Positions 24,810 through 34,500 of a DNA stretch of 64,000 nucleotides are shown in pieces (positions within the stretch are counted from its first letter, which is position 1; the number at the start of each line of letters is the position of its first letter). Below the pieces are notes generated by a model that worked only from the letters and a program-made list of their open reading frames with translations, searched no databases and was not told the DNA's origin. The stretch is from assembly GCA_958295785.1 (NCBI GenBank), contig OY282377.1:5086896-5150895 (forward strand), read 5' to 3'. The position numbers were made by a program, and so were the translations under genes. The stretch comes from an uncultured Latescibacterota bacterium (GTDB taxonomy: Bacteria > Latescibacterota > UBA2968).

Positions 24810-25870
24810 TGACCCATGCGTTTCTCTCCACTGCGCCGGGGCGCTGTGGCATTATCGGCAATCCCACCGACATGTACGGCGGCAGCGTCCTCTCGTGTTC
24901 CACGCAAGAACGCGCTGCCGTCCTCATTGAGCCCTCCGAGGTGCTCAAGTTTGAAGTTGCCGGGCAACACTTTGAAGTGCATCGTCCCGAAGACCTCTAT
25001 CCCGATGGGGGGTATTTTGACGTTGCCAAAGCCATCATTGACTTTCTCGACTTGGGCAGCGCGAAATTTTCCCTGCGCTGGGCATGCGACGTGCCCTTTG
25101 CGGCCGGACTTTCCAGTTCGTCGGCGATGAGCGTCTCCATTCTCAACGCCATTTTTGCATTTCTCAAACGCGACGAACACCCCTTTTTTCGCGCTGAAAT
25201 GGCGCGTCACATCGAACTCAACTACATGGCGTTGTGCGGGTATCAAGACGCTTATATGTGCATGTTCGGCGGCCTGAATTACATGGATTTCAACGGCAAG
25301 CAATTCTACCGCGCATTTGGCGACGAACCCTACGCGACTGTTGAACCGCTCCACAAATACGTCTCGGACTGCCCCTTTGTGTTGGCGCACACGGGCGTCC
25401 AACGCTCATCGGGAACCGTCCATTTGCCCATTCGAGAACGCTGGTTGGAGGGCGACCGAGAAGTCAGGCGGTGTTATCTCCGCATCGCCCACCTCGCGCG
25501 CTTGGGCAAACGCGCCCTCCTCGCCAAAGACTGGCAACGCCTGGGCGTGCTCATGACGGAAAACCACGACATCCAACGCGATTTGGGCGGATCGGGTCCG
25601 GACAATGATCGGCTGATCCGCGCCGCACGCGATGGTGGCGCGCTCGGCGCGAAACTCGCCGGCGCGGGCGGCGGAGGCACCATCATCGCGCTGGCAGCCG
25701 ACTTGCAACCCGTTGTCGAAGCCGTGAAACAGGCCGGTGCCAGCCGCATCCTCTATCCCAAACCCCGCCCCGGCGCAACTGTCGTTCCGCTGAAAAATAC
25801 AGCAGACCGCGAAAGGGCCAAACGCGAACTCGCCCTGCGCGGGAAACAGGCGGATATTCAATATTTCTAA
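24809..25870 (+). CDS. GHMP-family sugar kinase
   Basis: 353 aa. The GHMP motifs are clear: APGRCGIIGNPTDMYGG at the start, PFAAGLSSSSAMSVSILNA (phosphate loop) at about residues 95-113, and GAKLAGAGGGGTIIAL near 285. The layout resembles glucuronokinase or heptose-kinase-like enzymes rather than homoserine kinase. Translation is coupled to galU by a TAATG overlap. A kinase making sugar-1-phosphate followed by a uridylyltransferase would make UDP-sugars; the sugar is unknown. Confidence 0.85.
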   Translation: MTHAFLSTAPGRCGIIGNPTDMYGGSVLSCSTQERAAVLIEPSEVLKFEVAGQHFEVHRPEDLYPDGGYFDVAKAIIDFLDLGSAKFSLRWACDVPFAAGLSSSSAMSVSILNAIFAFLKRDEHPFFRAEMARHIELNYMALCGYQDAYMCMFGGLNYMDFNGKQFYRAFGDEPYATVEPLHKYVSDCPFVLAHTGVQRSSGTVHLPIRERWLEGDREVRRCYLRIAHLARLGKRALLAKDWQRLGVLMTENHDIQRDLGGSGPDNDRLIRAARDGGALGAKLAGAGGGGTIIALAADLQPVVEAVKQAGASRILYPKPRPGATVVPLKNTADRERAKRELALRGKQADIQYF

Positions 25871-25887
25871 TTCCCAATTATTCATAT

Positions 25888-26976
25888 ATGTCTTCTCAAA
25901 ACGACATTCGCATCCTCTTTCTCGCACGGCGTTATCCGCCCAGCGTGGGCGGCATAGAAACGCACTGTTACAACTTCCATCGCCGCCTCAAAAAAAAATG
26001 CGCGGTCAAACTGGTCGCGCTGGGCAAAAGCTCGCTCTTGCACCTCCTCTGGTTTGTGCCATACGCCTTTCTCATTTCTTTTTTTTTCGTCCTCTTTAGG
26101 CGCGTGGATGTTATTTATTTTTCCGACGGCGTGATCTGTTCTATCGCGCCATTTCTGCGGCCTATTACGCACGCGCGGTTTGTCGTGACCATTTACGGCT
26201 TGGAAATGACATACGCCAATCGGATCTTGAGCCGCCTGATGCGCTATGGGATCTCGGCGTGCGACAAGGTGGCTGTCATCAGCCAAAACACCAAAAAAGT
26301 CGCCATGCACGCGGGCGTGCCCCCTGAAAAAATCGCCATCATCTATCTCGGCATCGACCCGCCCGGCGTTCCCAAAGCGCGGCGCAGTGCCCTCAAAGCG
26401 CGGTTTGAAGCCCAACGCGGCATTCGATTCGGGCGCGACAAAATCCTCCTCAACTTCGGCAGGCAAGTCCCCCGAAAAGGCATCGCCCAATTTTTGGAAC
26501 GCGGTCTGCCCTTGCTCGATTCGGACATCAAACTCATCATCAGCGGCACGGGCCCCGATTCGGCGCGCATTCGCAATATTTGGAAAAAAAACGAGTTGCA
26601 AGACCGCGTGTTGCTCTGCTATCTCAGCGATGAAGAATTGGGCACAATCAGAAGAGAGGCCGATCTGTTCATTATGCCCAACGTGCCCTATCCCAACGAT
26701 GTGGAGGGCTTTGGCATCGCGCAACTCGAATGCATGCACGACGGCACCCCCGCGGTTGTCTTTGCCGTTGACGCGCTTCCCGAAAGCGTTGGCAAAGGTG
26801 GCTACCTCATTCCCCCCAACGACTACGCGGCATTCGCCGATCAAATTCACGCATTTTTTCGCCTTTCCCCCAAGGAACGCGCACAAATCAAACGCGAAGC
26901 CCGCGATTATGTTCGCTCCGAATTTACATGGGACAAGACAACCGCGGAATATCTCGATCTCTTTGTAAAGGCGTGA
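25888..26976 (+). CDS. GT4-family glycosyltransferase
   Basis: 362 aa. GT-B fold: the N-terminal domain starts ILFLARRYPPSVGGIETHCY and has a hydrophobic segment at about 50-70 (membrane association). The C-terminal domain contains NFGRQVPRKGIAQFLERG, ISGTGPD and the donor site EGFGIAQLECM with the E-x7-E arrangement. It transfers a sugar from a nucleotide donor to an acceptor, probably a lipid-linked glycan. It lies 17 bp after the GHMP kinase gene and is probably in the same operon. Confidence 0.9.
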   Translation: MSSQNDIRILFLARRYPPSVGGIETHCYNFHRRLKKKCAVKLVALGKSSLLHLLWFVPYAFLISFFFVLFRRVDVIYFSDGVICSIAPFLRPITHARFVVTIYGLEMTYANRILSRLMRYGISACDKVAVISQNTKKVAMHAGVPPEKIAIIYLGIDPPGVPKARRSALKARFEAQRGIRFGRDKILLNFGRQVPRKGIAQFLERGLPLLDSDIKLIISGTGPDSARIRNIWKKNELQDRVLLCYLSDEELGTIRREADLFIMPNVPYPNDVEGFGIAQLECMHDGTPAVVFAVDALPESVGKGGYLIPPNDYAAFADQIHAFFRLSPKERAQIKREARDYVRSEFTWDKTTAEYLDLFVKA

Positions 26977-27012
26977 GCCACTGCGAAACACGCGAAAGTA
27001 TCTCGCATTCTC

Positions 27013-27042
27013 GCGGGCGAGCACGGGGGCATCGCCCCTACG
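27013..27042. repeat. dispersed GC-rich palindrome, copy 6
   Basis: CGCGGGCGAGCACGGGGGCA then TCGCCCCTACG, between the glycosyltransferase and ThDP-enzyme genes. Confidence 0.8.
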
Positions 27043-27131
27043 ATTGCCTTTCATCCTGAAAATCCTGATTCAGACAGGGGTTGGGCGGGGACTGACCACT
27101 GACCACTGCTTCTTATCTCAAGGAACACTTT

Positions 27132-28739
27132 ATGACCGGTGCCGATATTCTCATCCAAAGCCTGAAAGTACAGGGCATTGATACCCTTACGGGCATGCCC
27201 GGCAATCAAAATATCCACATCTACGACGCGGTGTTGCGCGCAGGGGGCATTCGCCATCTGCTCATCCGCCACGAACAGGGCGCGACCCTGATTGCAAACG
27301 GCTATGCCCGCGCATCTGGGCGCGTGGGCGCGGCGCTCACGGTTCCTGGCCCTGGATCGACCAATGCCTCCACGGGCCTTGTAGATGCCCATACCGATTG
27401 CGTTCCCGTGTTGCTGATTACCGGCGGTACAGAGGTGGCGTTTGATGGCCGGGATCGCGCCAAGTGTTTTCACGGTCTTGACCAAGAATCCTTTTTCAAA
27501 CCCATCACGCGCTTTTTTGCGCGACCCAAATCCATCGCGGAAATCCCCGATGCGGTCGTAGGCGCGTTTAGAGCCCTTCGCTGCCCGCGCCCTGGCCCAG
27601 CGGTTATCGAATTGCCGACCGATATTGCCGCGGCCGAGGGCACGGCGGATATCCCTCCCCGCGTTGAAGGGGAACGCCCATGCCCGAACAGCGCGGACAT
27701 CGCGCAGGTGGCCCGCGCCCTTCGCACGGCCAAACGCCCGGTGATACTCGCGGGCAGCGCGGTCATCCACGCCAATGCCACAGACGCGCTTTGTTCACTC
27801 GCCGAGACATGCGACCTCCCGGTGATCTATACCCGTTTGGGCAAAGGGGTGATGCCAGACAGCCATCCCCTCGCGGTGGGACACTGTTCTGCCAAAGCGG
27901 GTCTAAGCGCGTTGGGCAACGCCGATTTGCTCCTCGCTGTGGGGTGTCGCTTTACGCAAATTGACACGCGCAGTTGGACACTTCCCTTGCCAGATCGCAA
28001 AATTCAACTCGACCCGGACCCGCGAGAACTCGGGCGCGAATATCCCATTGAAGCCGGCGCTTCGGGCGACCTCGCGCAATCCATTCCCCAACTGATCGAA
28101 GCCGTGGCTGATTATGCGGCAGATTGGGGCGATTTCATCGCACACGCACGCGCCGAAGCCGCGTTCAACCGCCCGCCCATGCCCATCATGAGCGTCACGC
28201 GCGACGCCCTTCCCGAAGACGCGATCATCGTCCTCGATGTCACGTCCATTGGATACCGCGCCTTTGACGAGTACCCCATTGCCCTCCCCCGCACCTTTCT
28301 CTCCCCGAGCCACTCGGTCACATTGGGCTTTGCCGTGCCCGCTGCCATTGGCGCCAAACTCGCGTGCCCGCGCCAACAGGTCGTGGCGTTTTGCGGCGAT
28401 GGCGGTTTTCAGATGACTGCCAACGAACTCGCCACCGCAGCCGAACACGGCATTGAAACCGTGTCTGTGATTTCCAACGACGGCAGCCTCTCGGCCATTC
28501 GCGGCGCGCAGGCCAAAGCCTTTGACGGGCGCGTGATCGATACCGATATGCAAACGCCGCGGCTCGCAGACCTCGCCCGATCCCTGGGCGCGCGGGGCAT
28601 CCGCGTGGATAATCCCGACCGTTTCGCGTCTGTATTCGCCGATACCCTCGGCTTGGAAGGCCCCACCGTGATCGAGATCATGATGCGCGAGCAACGCGAC
28701 TACCTCATCCGCCGCGTGCCGTGGCTGTATCCGGACTGA
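27132..28739 (+). CDS. ThDP-dependent acetolactate-synthase-like enzyme
   Basis: 535 aa; ATG 27132 after AAGGAACAC. N-terminal Pyr domain with the activating Glu in LIRHEQGATLIANGYARASG, a central domain (KRPVILAGSAV), and C-terminal PP domain with GDGGFQMTANELATA and VISNDGSLSAIR as the GDG...N thiamine-diphosphate motif. It belongs to the broad acetolactate synthase/benzoylformate decarboxylase group. The length and the lack of an adjacent regulatory subunit argue against biosynthetic IlvB. It acts on a 2-keto acid. Confidence 0.88.
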   Translation: MTGADILIQSLKVQGIDTLTGMPGNQNIHIYDAVLRAGGIRHLLIRHEQGATLIANGYARASGRVGAALTVPGPGSTNASTGLVDAHTDCVPVLLITGGTEVAFDGRDRAKCFHGLDQESFFKPITRFFARPKSIAEIPDAVVGAFRALRCPRPGPAVIELPTDIAAAEGTADIPPRVEGERPCPNSADIAQVARALRTAKRPVILAGSAVIHANATDALCSLAETCDLPVIYTRLGKGVMPDSHPLAVGHCSAKAGLSALGNADLLLAVGCRFTQIDTRSWTLPLPDRKIQLDPDPRELGREYPIEAGASGDLAQSIPQLIEAVADYAADWGDFIAHARAEAAFNRPPMPIMSVTRDALPEDAIIVLDVTSIGYRAFDEYPIALPRTFLSPSHSVTLGFAVPAAIGAKLACPRQQVVAFCGDGGFQMTANELATAAEHGIETVSVISNDGSLSAIRGAQAKAFDGRVIDTDMQTPRLADLARSLGARGIRVDNPDRFASVFADTLGLEGPTVIEIMMREQRDYLIRRVPWLYPD

Positions 28740-28792
28740 GTGTTTCATTGTCATGAGGAGGGGAGATGTTCTGCCACCTTGTCTCTTGCATT

Positions 28793-28822
28793 TTCGGGCG
28801 GGCACGAGGGCGCCGCCCCTAC
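28793..28822. repeat. dispersed GC-rich palindrome, copy 7
   Basis: TTCGGGCGGGCACGAGGGCG then CCGCCCCTAC, in the spacer before the penicillin-binding protein gene. Confidence 0.8.
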
Positions 28823-28900
28823 GTTTCTATCCTCGCGTCTTTCTTGTCGGGAGGGCTTGATTTCCTCTTTCCTTGTAGGCACAGGCTTGGCCTACAACGA

Positions 28901-28943
28901 GCGGAGCGAGGGGGGTAGGTTCCGATAATTTTAAGACAGCCTC
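28901..28943. repeat. half of a 75-bp MITE
   Basis: GGAGCGAGGGGGGTAGGTTC then CGATAATTTTAAGACAGCCTC, followed by TAA. It matches the right half of 44742-44816. Confidence 0.65.
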
Positions 28944-28985
28944 TAAGTTTGAACCAAGGATGCCGATAACCACGGATGGACATAA

Positions 28986-31214
28986 ATGAAAACGATCCAC
29001 ACATGGATATCCTCTTTTTGGAAAGCGGGCAGCAACTTCGCCACATCCAAGATGAAAGCGATCCACAGATGGGCGCGACCCCATATCCCGCGTTTCGCGC
29101 TCTACTGCGCGATTTGTGCGGCGCTGTACTTGGTCATGGCGGGGGTGATCATTTATACGCACAAAGATGGCTTGCCGTCGTTTGAGAAACTCGAAGATGT
29201 CGATCCGGCGCAGACGACCCATATTTTTTCCCAAGATGGAGTCGAGTTGAAAAAATTCTGGGTGCAACGGCGCGACCCCATTGCGTTTGACCAATTGCCC
29301 CAAACCGCGGTTGACGCCCTGATTGCCACAGAGGATCGGCGGTTCTGGCTGCATTGGGGGGTGAGCATTCCCGATATTATCCGCGTGGTGTTTCGCAATG
29401 TGTATGTGTCGGGCACCTTAAAGGGCCACGGCGCGAGCACTGTGACGCAACAACTGGCGCGCAACATTTTTTTGACCTTGGATCCAACGTGGAAACGCAA
29501 AATTCAGGAGCAGATGACCGCCGTGCTTTTGGAGCGCACCTATACCAAGCGCGAACTCGTCACGATGTATTTTAATCAAGTCTATTTTGGCAACAGTGCC
29601 TACGGCATTCAAACGGCTGCACGTCGATTTTTTGGCAAGAATACCGAAAATTTGACGCTGGAGGAAAGCGCGTTGTTGGTCGGGCTTTTAAAAGGGCCGA
29701 CCACCTATTCGCCCATTTACCGCCTTCAACGCGCGCGGGACAGGCGCGACAATGTGGTGCTGTACAATATGCGGCAGGCGGGCGCGATCACAGAGGCAGA
29801 ATATCGCGCGGCCCTGCAACGTCCCATTGTTTTGGCACAGCGCGCCGAAGAGATAGGTCAAGCGCCCTATTTTACCGAGTATATTCGCAAGTATTTGGAG
29901 CGCACTTATGGCTTGGAGGTGCTTTACGACGGCGCGACCGTGCAGACCACCTTGGACAGTCGGTTGCAGCGCGTTGCCGAAGAGGTGGTGTCGCGCAATG
30001 TGACCGGGCAACTCAAAGATCGCGTGGTTGCCAACTGGAAACGCAACCCGCCCGATTCGACATTTTTTGCCCAGATCGAGACGCGACAAGACACCTTGGC
30101 CAATCTGGTGTTGCAGGGCGCGCTGGTCGCGCTGGATCCGCACACGGGACATATCTTGGCGATGGTGGGGGGCCGGGATTTTGAGGAGAGCAAATTCAAC
30201 CGCGCAACGCAGGCCCTGCGGCAGCCGGGGTCTTCTTTTAAGCCGTTCATTTACACCGCGGCGATAGACAAGGGCTATATGCCCACTTGGAAGTTGCCGG
30301 ATACGGCGGTCTCCATCAAAATGTTCGACGGCACGTATTGGCAGCCGGAGAATTACGACCACAAATTTTTGGGCTGGATGACCATGCGCGAGGGGTTGGC
30401 CGGGTCGCGCAATGTGGTGACGACAAAGGTGTTGCAAAAGGTGGGGCCGCAAACGGCGGTGCAATACGCGCAGAAAATGGGGATCGATTCGCGCATTTTC
30501 CCGGTGTTGTCGCTGGGGATGGGCACGAGCGAGGTCAAGTTGCTAGAACTGGTGTCGGCGTATGGCACGCTGTGCAACAAAGGCATTCGCGTGACGCCCA
30601 TCTCGGTGCTGAAAATTGAGGACAAGAACGGCAATGTGCTGGAAGAGAATTTTCAGGGGCGCGAGCAAGCGGTGTTGAGCGAAGAAACAGCGGCGGTCAG
30701 CGTGGATATGATGCGGTCCGTACTCGACATGCACGCGGGCACAAATGGCGCGATGCTCAATGGCACGGGACGCAGCACACGCACGGCCTACGGGTTTCGC
30801 CGCCCCGCGGCAGGAAAGACCGGCACCACGCAGAATTACGCCGATGCGTGGTTTATCGGCTTTACCCCACAGATCGCGTGTGGGGTCTGGGTGGGATTCG
30901 ATTCCAAAGTGTCGATGGGCAGCCGAATGTCGGGCGCGGCCGTGGCCCTGCCGATTTGGGTGGAATTTATGAAACGCGCCCACGCCATCCTCAAACTCCC
31001 AGTCGAAAATTTTGCACTGCCCCCGAGCATTCCAAACGTGGAAATTTGCGGCGACACCTACCAAGTCGCGTCCATCTATTGCTCCAAACGCTACACCGAA
31101 GTGTTTAAGCCCGGCACCGAACCCCAACGCCCCTGCCCAATGCACACCGCAAACACCCCGAACTCGCCCGACCAACCCGGCAAGCCAAAGACCGAGCGAG
31201 AATACCAGTTTTGA
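28986..31214 (+). CDS. penicillin-binding protein 1A (class A)
   Basis: 742 aa. A short cytoplasmic N-terminus and one transmembrane helix (FALYCAICAALYLVMAGVII). The GT51 transglycosylase domain has ATEDRRFWLHWGV, GHGASTVTQQLARN and KRELVTMYFNQVYFG. The transpeptidase domain has the SxxK serine in PGSSFKPF, SxN in GSRNVV and AAGKTGTTQNYAD. It polymerises and cross-links peptidoglycan on the outer face of the inner membrane. The start at 28986 is the likeliest of several close ATG codons. A short related remnant is at 36237. Confidence 0.93.
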   Translation: MKTIHTWISSFWKAGSNFATSKMKAIHRWARPHIPRFALYCAICAALYLVMAGVIIYTHKDGLPSFEKLEDVDPAQTTHIFSQDGVELKKFWVQRRDPIAFDQLPQTAVDALIATEDRRFWLHWGVSIPDIIRVVFRNVYVSGTLKGHGASTVTQQLARNIFLTLDPTWKRKIQEQMTAVLLERTYTKRELVTMYFNQVYFGNSAYGIQTAARRFFGKNTENLTLEESALLVGLLKGPTTYSPIYRLQRARDRRDNVVLYNMRQAGAITEAEYRAALQRPIVLAQRAEEIGQAPYFTEYIRKYLERTYGLEVLYDGATVQTTLDSRLQRVAEEVVSRNVTGQLKDRVVANWKRNPPDSTFFAQIETRQDTLANLVLQGALVALDPHTGHILAMVGGRDFEESKFNRATQALRQPGSSFKPFIYTAAIDKGYMPTWKLPDTAVSIKMFDGTYWQPENYDHKFLGWMTMREGLAGSRNVVTTKVLQKVGPQTAVQYAQKMGIDSRIFPVLSLGMGTSEVKLLELVSAYGTLCNKGIRVTPISVLKIEDKNGNVLEENFQGREQAVLSEETAAVSVDMMRSVLDMHAGTNGAMLNGTGRSTRTAYGFRRPAAGKTGTTQNYADAWFIGFTPQIACGVWVGFDSKVSMGSRMSGAAVALPIWVEFMKRAHAILKLPVENFALPPSIPNVEICGDTYQVASIYCSKRYTEVFKPGTEPQRPCPMHTANTPNSPDQPGKPKTEREYQF

Positions 31215-31306
31215 CCCCCCGAATATGGACCTAACCCATCCATTCCTCACCATATCCACATAAATTTCTGTTGACTGATTTTTCTTTCGGTATTAGATCT
31301 TTTGAA

Positions 31307-31549
31307 ATGATGAGACGCGAAATATATTTGGACAACAATGCGACGACGCGGCCATTGCCCGAAGTGCGCGAGGCGATGATGCGCGTTTTGGGCGATGATT
31401 TTGGCAATCCGTCGAGCGCGCATTCAGCAGGCGACCGGGTACGCGAAGCAATGGTTGTAGCGCGTGAAGCCGTGGCAAAGTTGATCGGTGCCGCGCCCGA
31501 TCAAATCGTCTTTACCGGGAGTGGAACCGAGGCCAATAACACGGTCTAA
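31307..31549 (+). pseudogene. cysteine desulfurase, truncated after ~80 residues
   Basis: Starts MRREIYLDNNATTRPLPEVR (ATG 31307 or 31310) and continues GDDFGNPSSAHSAGDRVREA and IVFTGSGTEANNTV, the unmistakable NifS/IscS N-terminus. The family has about 380-400 residues; here a stop follows at once, and AAAAAAGGAGATAGC leads into the large STAND gene. The PLP-binding lysine and catalytic cysteine are absent, and no other part is in the window. The downstream gene appears to have replaced the rest. Confidence 0.9.
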
Positions 31550-31565
31550 AAAAAAGGAGATAGCA

Positions 31566-34500
31566 ATGCCATTGCCCGGCGGCCCTGCTGACAAAAGTGG
31601 AAATCGCTACGAACAGTGGTGGACGGTTTCTCAACTTATACGAATCATTGAAGGAGAGGCCGATAGTATCCGCATTGAGGATCCGACGGTCGATAAAGCT
31701 GAGTTTGTAATTACTGTTGGAGATCAGCGAGAGTTGCATCAGACAAAGCGCAGTAATCCAAGTGGCAAGTGGAGTTTGTCTGCCCTCCATGGCCTGCTCC
31801 AAACGATGTTCGATGTTGCAAAAGACAAGGCACGATTCATTTTTGTTTCGGGAAGTGATGCCCCTGAACTTAGAGAGCTAACCGAGCGGGCCAGGAATGC
31901 AAAGAATGTAGAAGAATTTGAGTCGGAATTTGTTCGTGCTCAGTCTAAAAAGAAAACTCTCCAACAACTCAAAGATATCTGGAACGCTGACACAGCCAAG
32001 GCATACACGATACTCAAACGGATCGAAGTCCGTACAATTGACGAGAGAGGAATTGAAGACCAAGTGCGGGCATCTTTGTCAGCACAGTTCCTTGCCGAAC
32101 CAAAGAACATTTGCGATGCGCTCCGTAGCTTTGCTGAAGATTCGATCCATCGAGACATCAACCGAAAGTACCTGATTTCGCATCTTCTGTCTAGTGGCTT
32201 CAAACGGCGGCAACTTGCCAAACCAAGTGACGCTCCTTTGCTCGTTGACAAAGCAACTAATCGCTATCTCAAAATTACACGCCAAAATCTGATTCGGGAC
32301 ACTCTCATTCCTCGCGCCTCAACTCGGGAACTCCTCGCCAAGATCGAGGAACATGAGAGCGGTTGCGACTGCGTCCTTACCGGCAAGGCAGGAGGCGGAA
32401 AGACGGGATGCGTCATTGAATTTGTGGAAGCTCTCCGTCAAAGCAATCGCGCTGTGCTCGCCTTTCGGTTGGATCGTATTGAGCCGGTAGCGTCAACCAA
32501 AGCCCTGGGCAAACAACTTGGACTTGAAGAATCGCCAACGCTCGTATTGGCCGCCGCGGCCGAATCACAGTCGCGTGAAGCGGTGCTCGTTATTGACCAA
32601 CTCGACGCTGTCAGCACAACTTCTGGTCGCAGTTCAAACTTTTTCGATGTGGTGGAAGACCTTTTGGACGAGGCGCGAGGTTTACTCAATGGCGTAAAAT
32701 TTCACGTTGTGGTGGTTTGCCGAGAGTTTGATTGGGAGAACGATCATCGCTTGCGCCGCCCTCTTGTAAAGGATCATGCAAAAGTCTCAGTCACTGATTT
32801 CTCTCTGGATGAAGTAAAATCAATGCTCAGAGGTAGCGGTTTCGACGACAATTTATTTGATGCCAAGCAATTGGAATTACTCCGTCTGCCGCAAAATCTC
32901 TCCCTATTTCTCGACACGAATTACGATCCCAACTCACGCCCACCGTTTTTCTCACAAAAAGACCTGTTTGATAGCTACTGGAAGGCAAAGCGGCAAGCGG
33001 TTAAGGATCGCACTAATTCCTCATCCGACGATTGGATGGATGTGATTCAGGTGCTTTGCAATAAAATGACCGAATCACAGCAACTCTCAGTATTGAGAGA
33101 GCCGCTGGACGCCTTCTCGCCCGATTACCTCAATGCGATGGCGTCAGAGGGCGTGCTCTCTTATGATGAAAACCGTTATGGCTTTGGACATGAGGCATTT
33201 TTCGACTACTGCTTTGCCCGTATCTTTGTGTCAAAAAATGAATCTTTGACAGAGTTTCTCACAAAGTCAGAGCAACACCTGTTTTACAGAGCACAAGTGC
33301 GGCAAGTTCTCATTTATCTGCGCGATGCTGATTTAGAGCGGTATTGCAAAGAACTCAGCGCGTTGCTGACGGATGACAAGATTCGCTGTCACCTAAAGGA
33401 CCTTGCTATTGCCGTGGCTGTTGAGGTTCCCAATCCCAAAGAAAACGAATGGGATGTGCTCGCGCCTTGGATCGAATCCGAGCTCCAAGCAATCAAAAGC
33501 GGTCAGCCGAATCCGGACAAATTTGCGTCTTTGGTCTGGAACCGGTTTTTCTTTTCCCAATCTTGGTTTCAGATCGCAGACCGCAAGGGCCTCATCGCCG
33601 ACTGGCTCGCTTCCGAAAATGATCATCTCGTCGATAGGGGCGTGAACTATGTTCGGCTTCATCATGAGCACTCAGGCGACAGAGTGGCTGAACTTCTGGA
33701 GCCATTTTTAGGAAAAGGTGGCGATTGGCCTCGAAGGTTTAACGAGGTCATGCAATTTGCTGATCCTTCAAACAGCCGAAGATTTTTTGATTTGTTCTTG
33801 ACGTTAATAGACAATGGCACCTTGGATGACACCGATACGAACAGCAATTTCGGGTTGGTATCGCATAGATTGGAACAGGCGCGTCCCGATTGGATTCCAG
33901 AAGTGGTCGCGCATTGGTTGCAGAGGCGAGCCTCCGTTATCCGAAATAATAAGGACGATAAAGGAGAACTCAACTGGTACAACTTCTTCAATTCCCATAA
34001 TGGTCAGGCAAATAATATCTACGACTCTGCATCTAAAACTCCTGAAGAATTTGTGCAACATGTTCTTCCAGTGGTCCTAGAAATAGTTGATGAAGCGACT
34101 GTCCATAAGAAGGAAAACACGCCGCCAAAGCGCGATGCAGTGTGGTGGCGAGTAGATTGGTTTGACAGTGAATATATCTCAATTGACCAAGCGTGTATAA
34201 ATGGACTTGCTGTGGCGGTGGAGAAACTCGCGGAACAGAAGTCAGAGCGTATTGGCGCGATTCTGGCGGACCTTCGGAGCCGAGATACTTACGTCGCAAA
34301 TTTTCTTTTGCTTCGGGCCTATACAGCCGGTGCAAAGCACTTTGCCGATGATGCTGTTTCCGAACTCTGCAACAAAACTTGGCGTTTTCAATGCGGTTAT
34401 TCCAGTAGTCCTCGCTGGGTAGCGATTCAGTTGATTAAGGCGGTTACTCCGCTTTGTTCTGAAGAGAACCGCGCAAGGCTTGAAAAAGCAATTTTAGCTC

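Noticed and set aside
31488-31565. Upstream start for the STAND gene at 31488
   Set aside because: It overlaps the desulfurase remnant in another frame; the ATG at 31566 has AAGGAG and fits the domain start.
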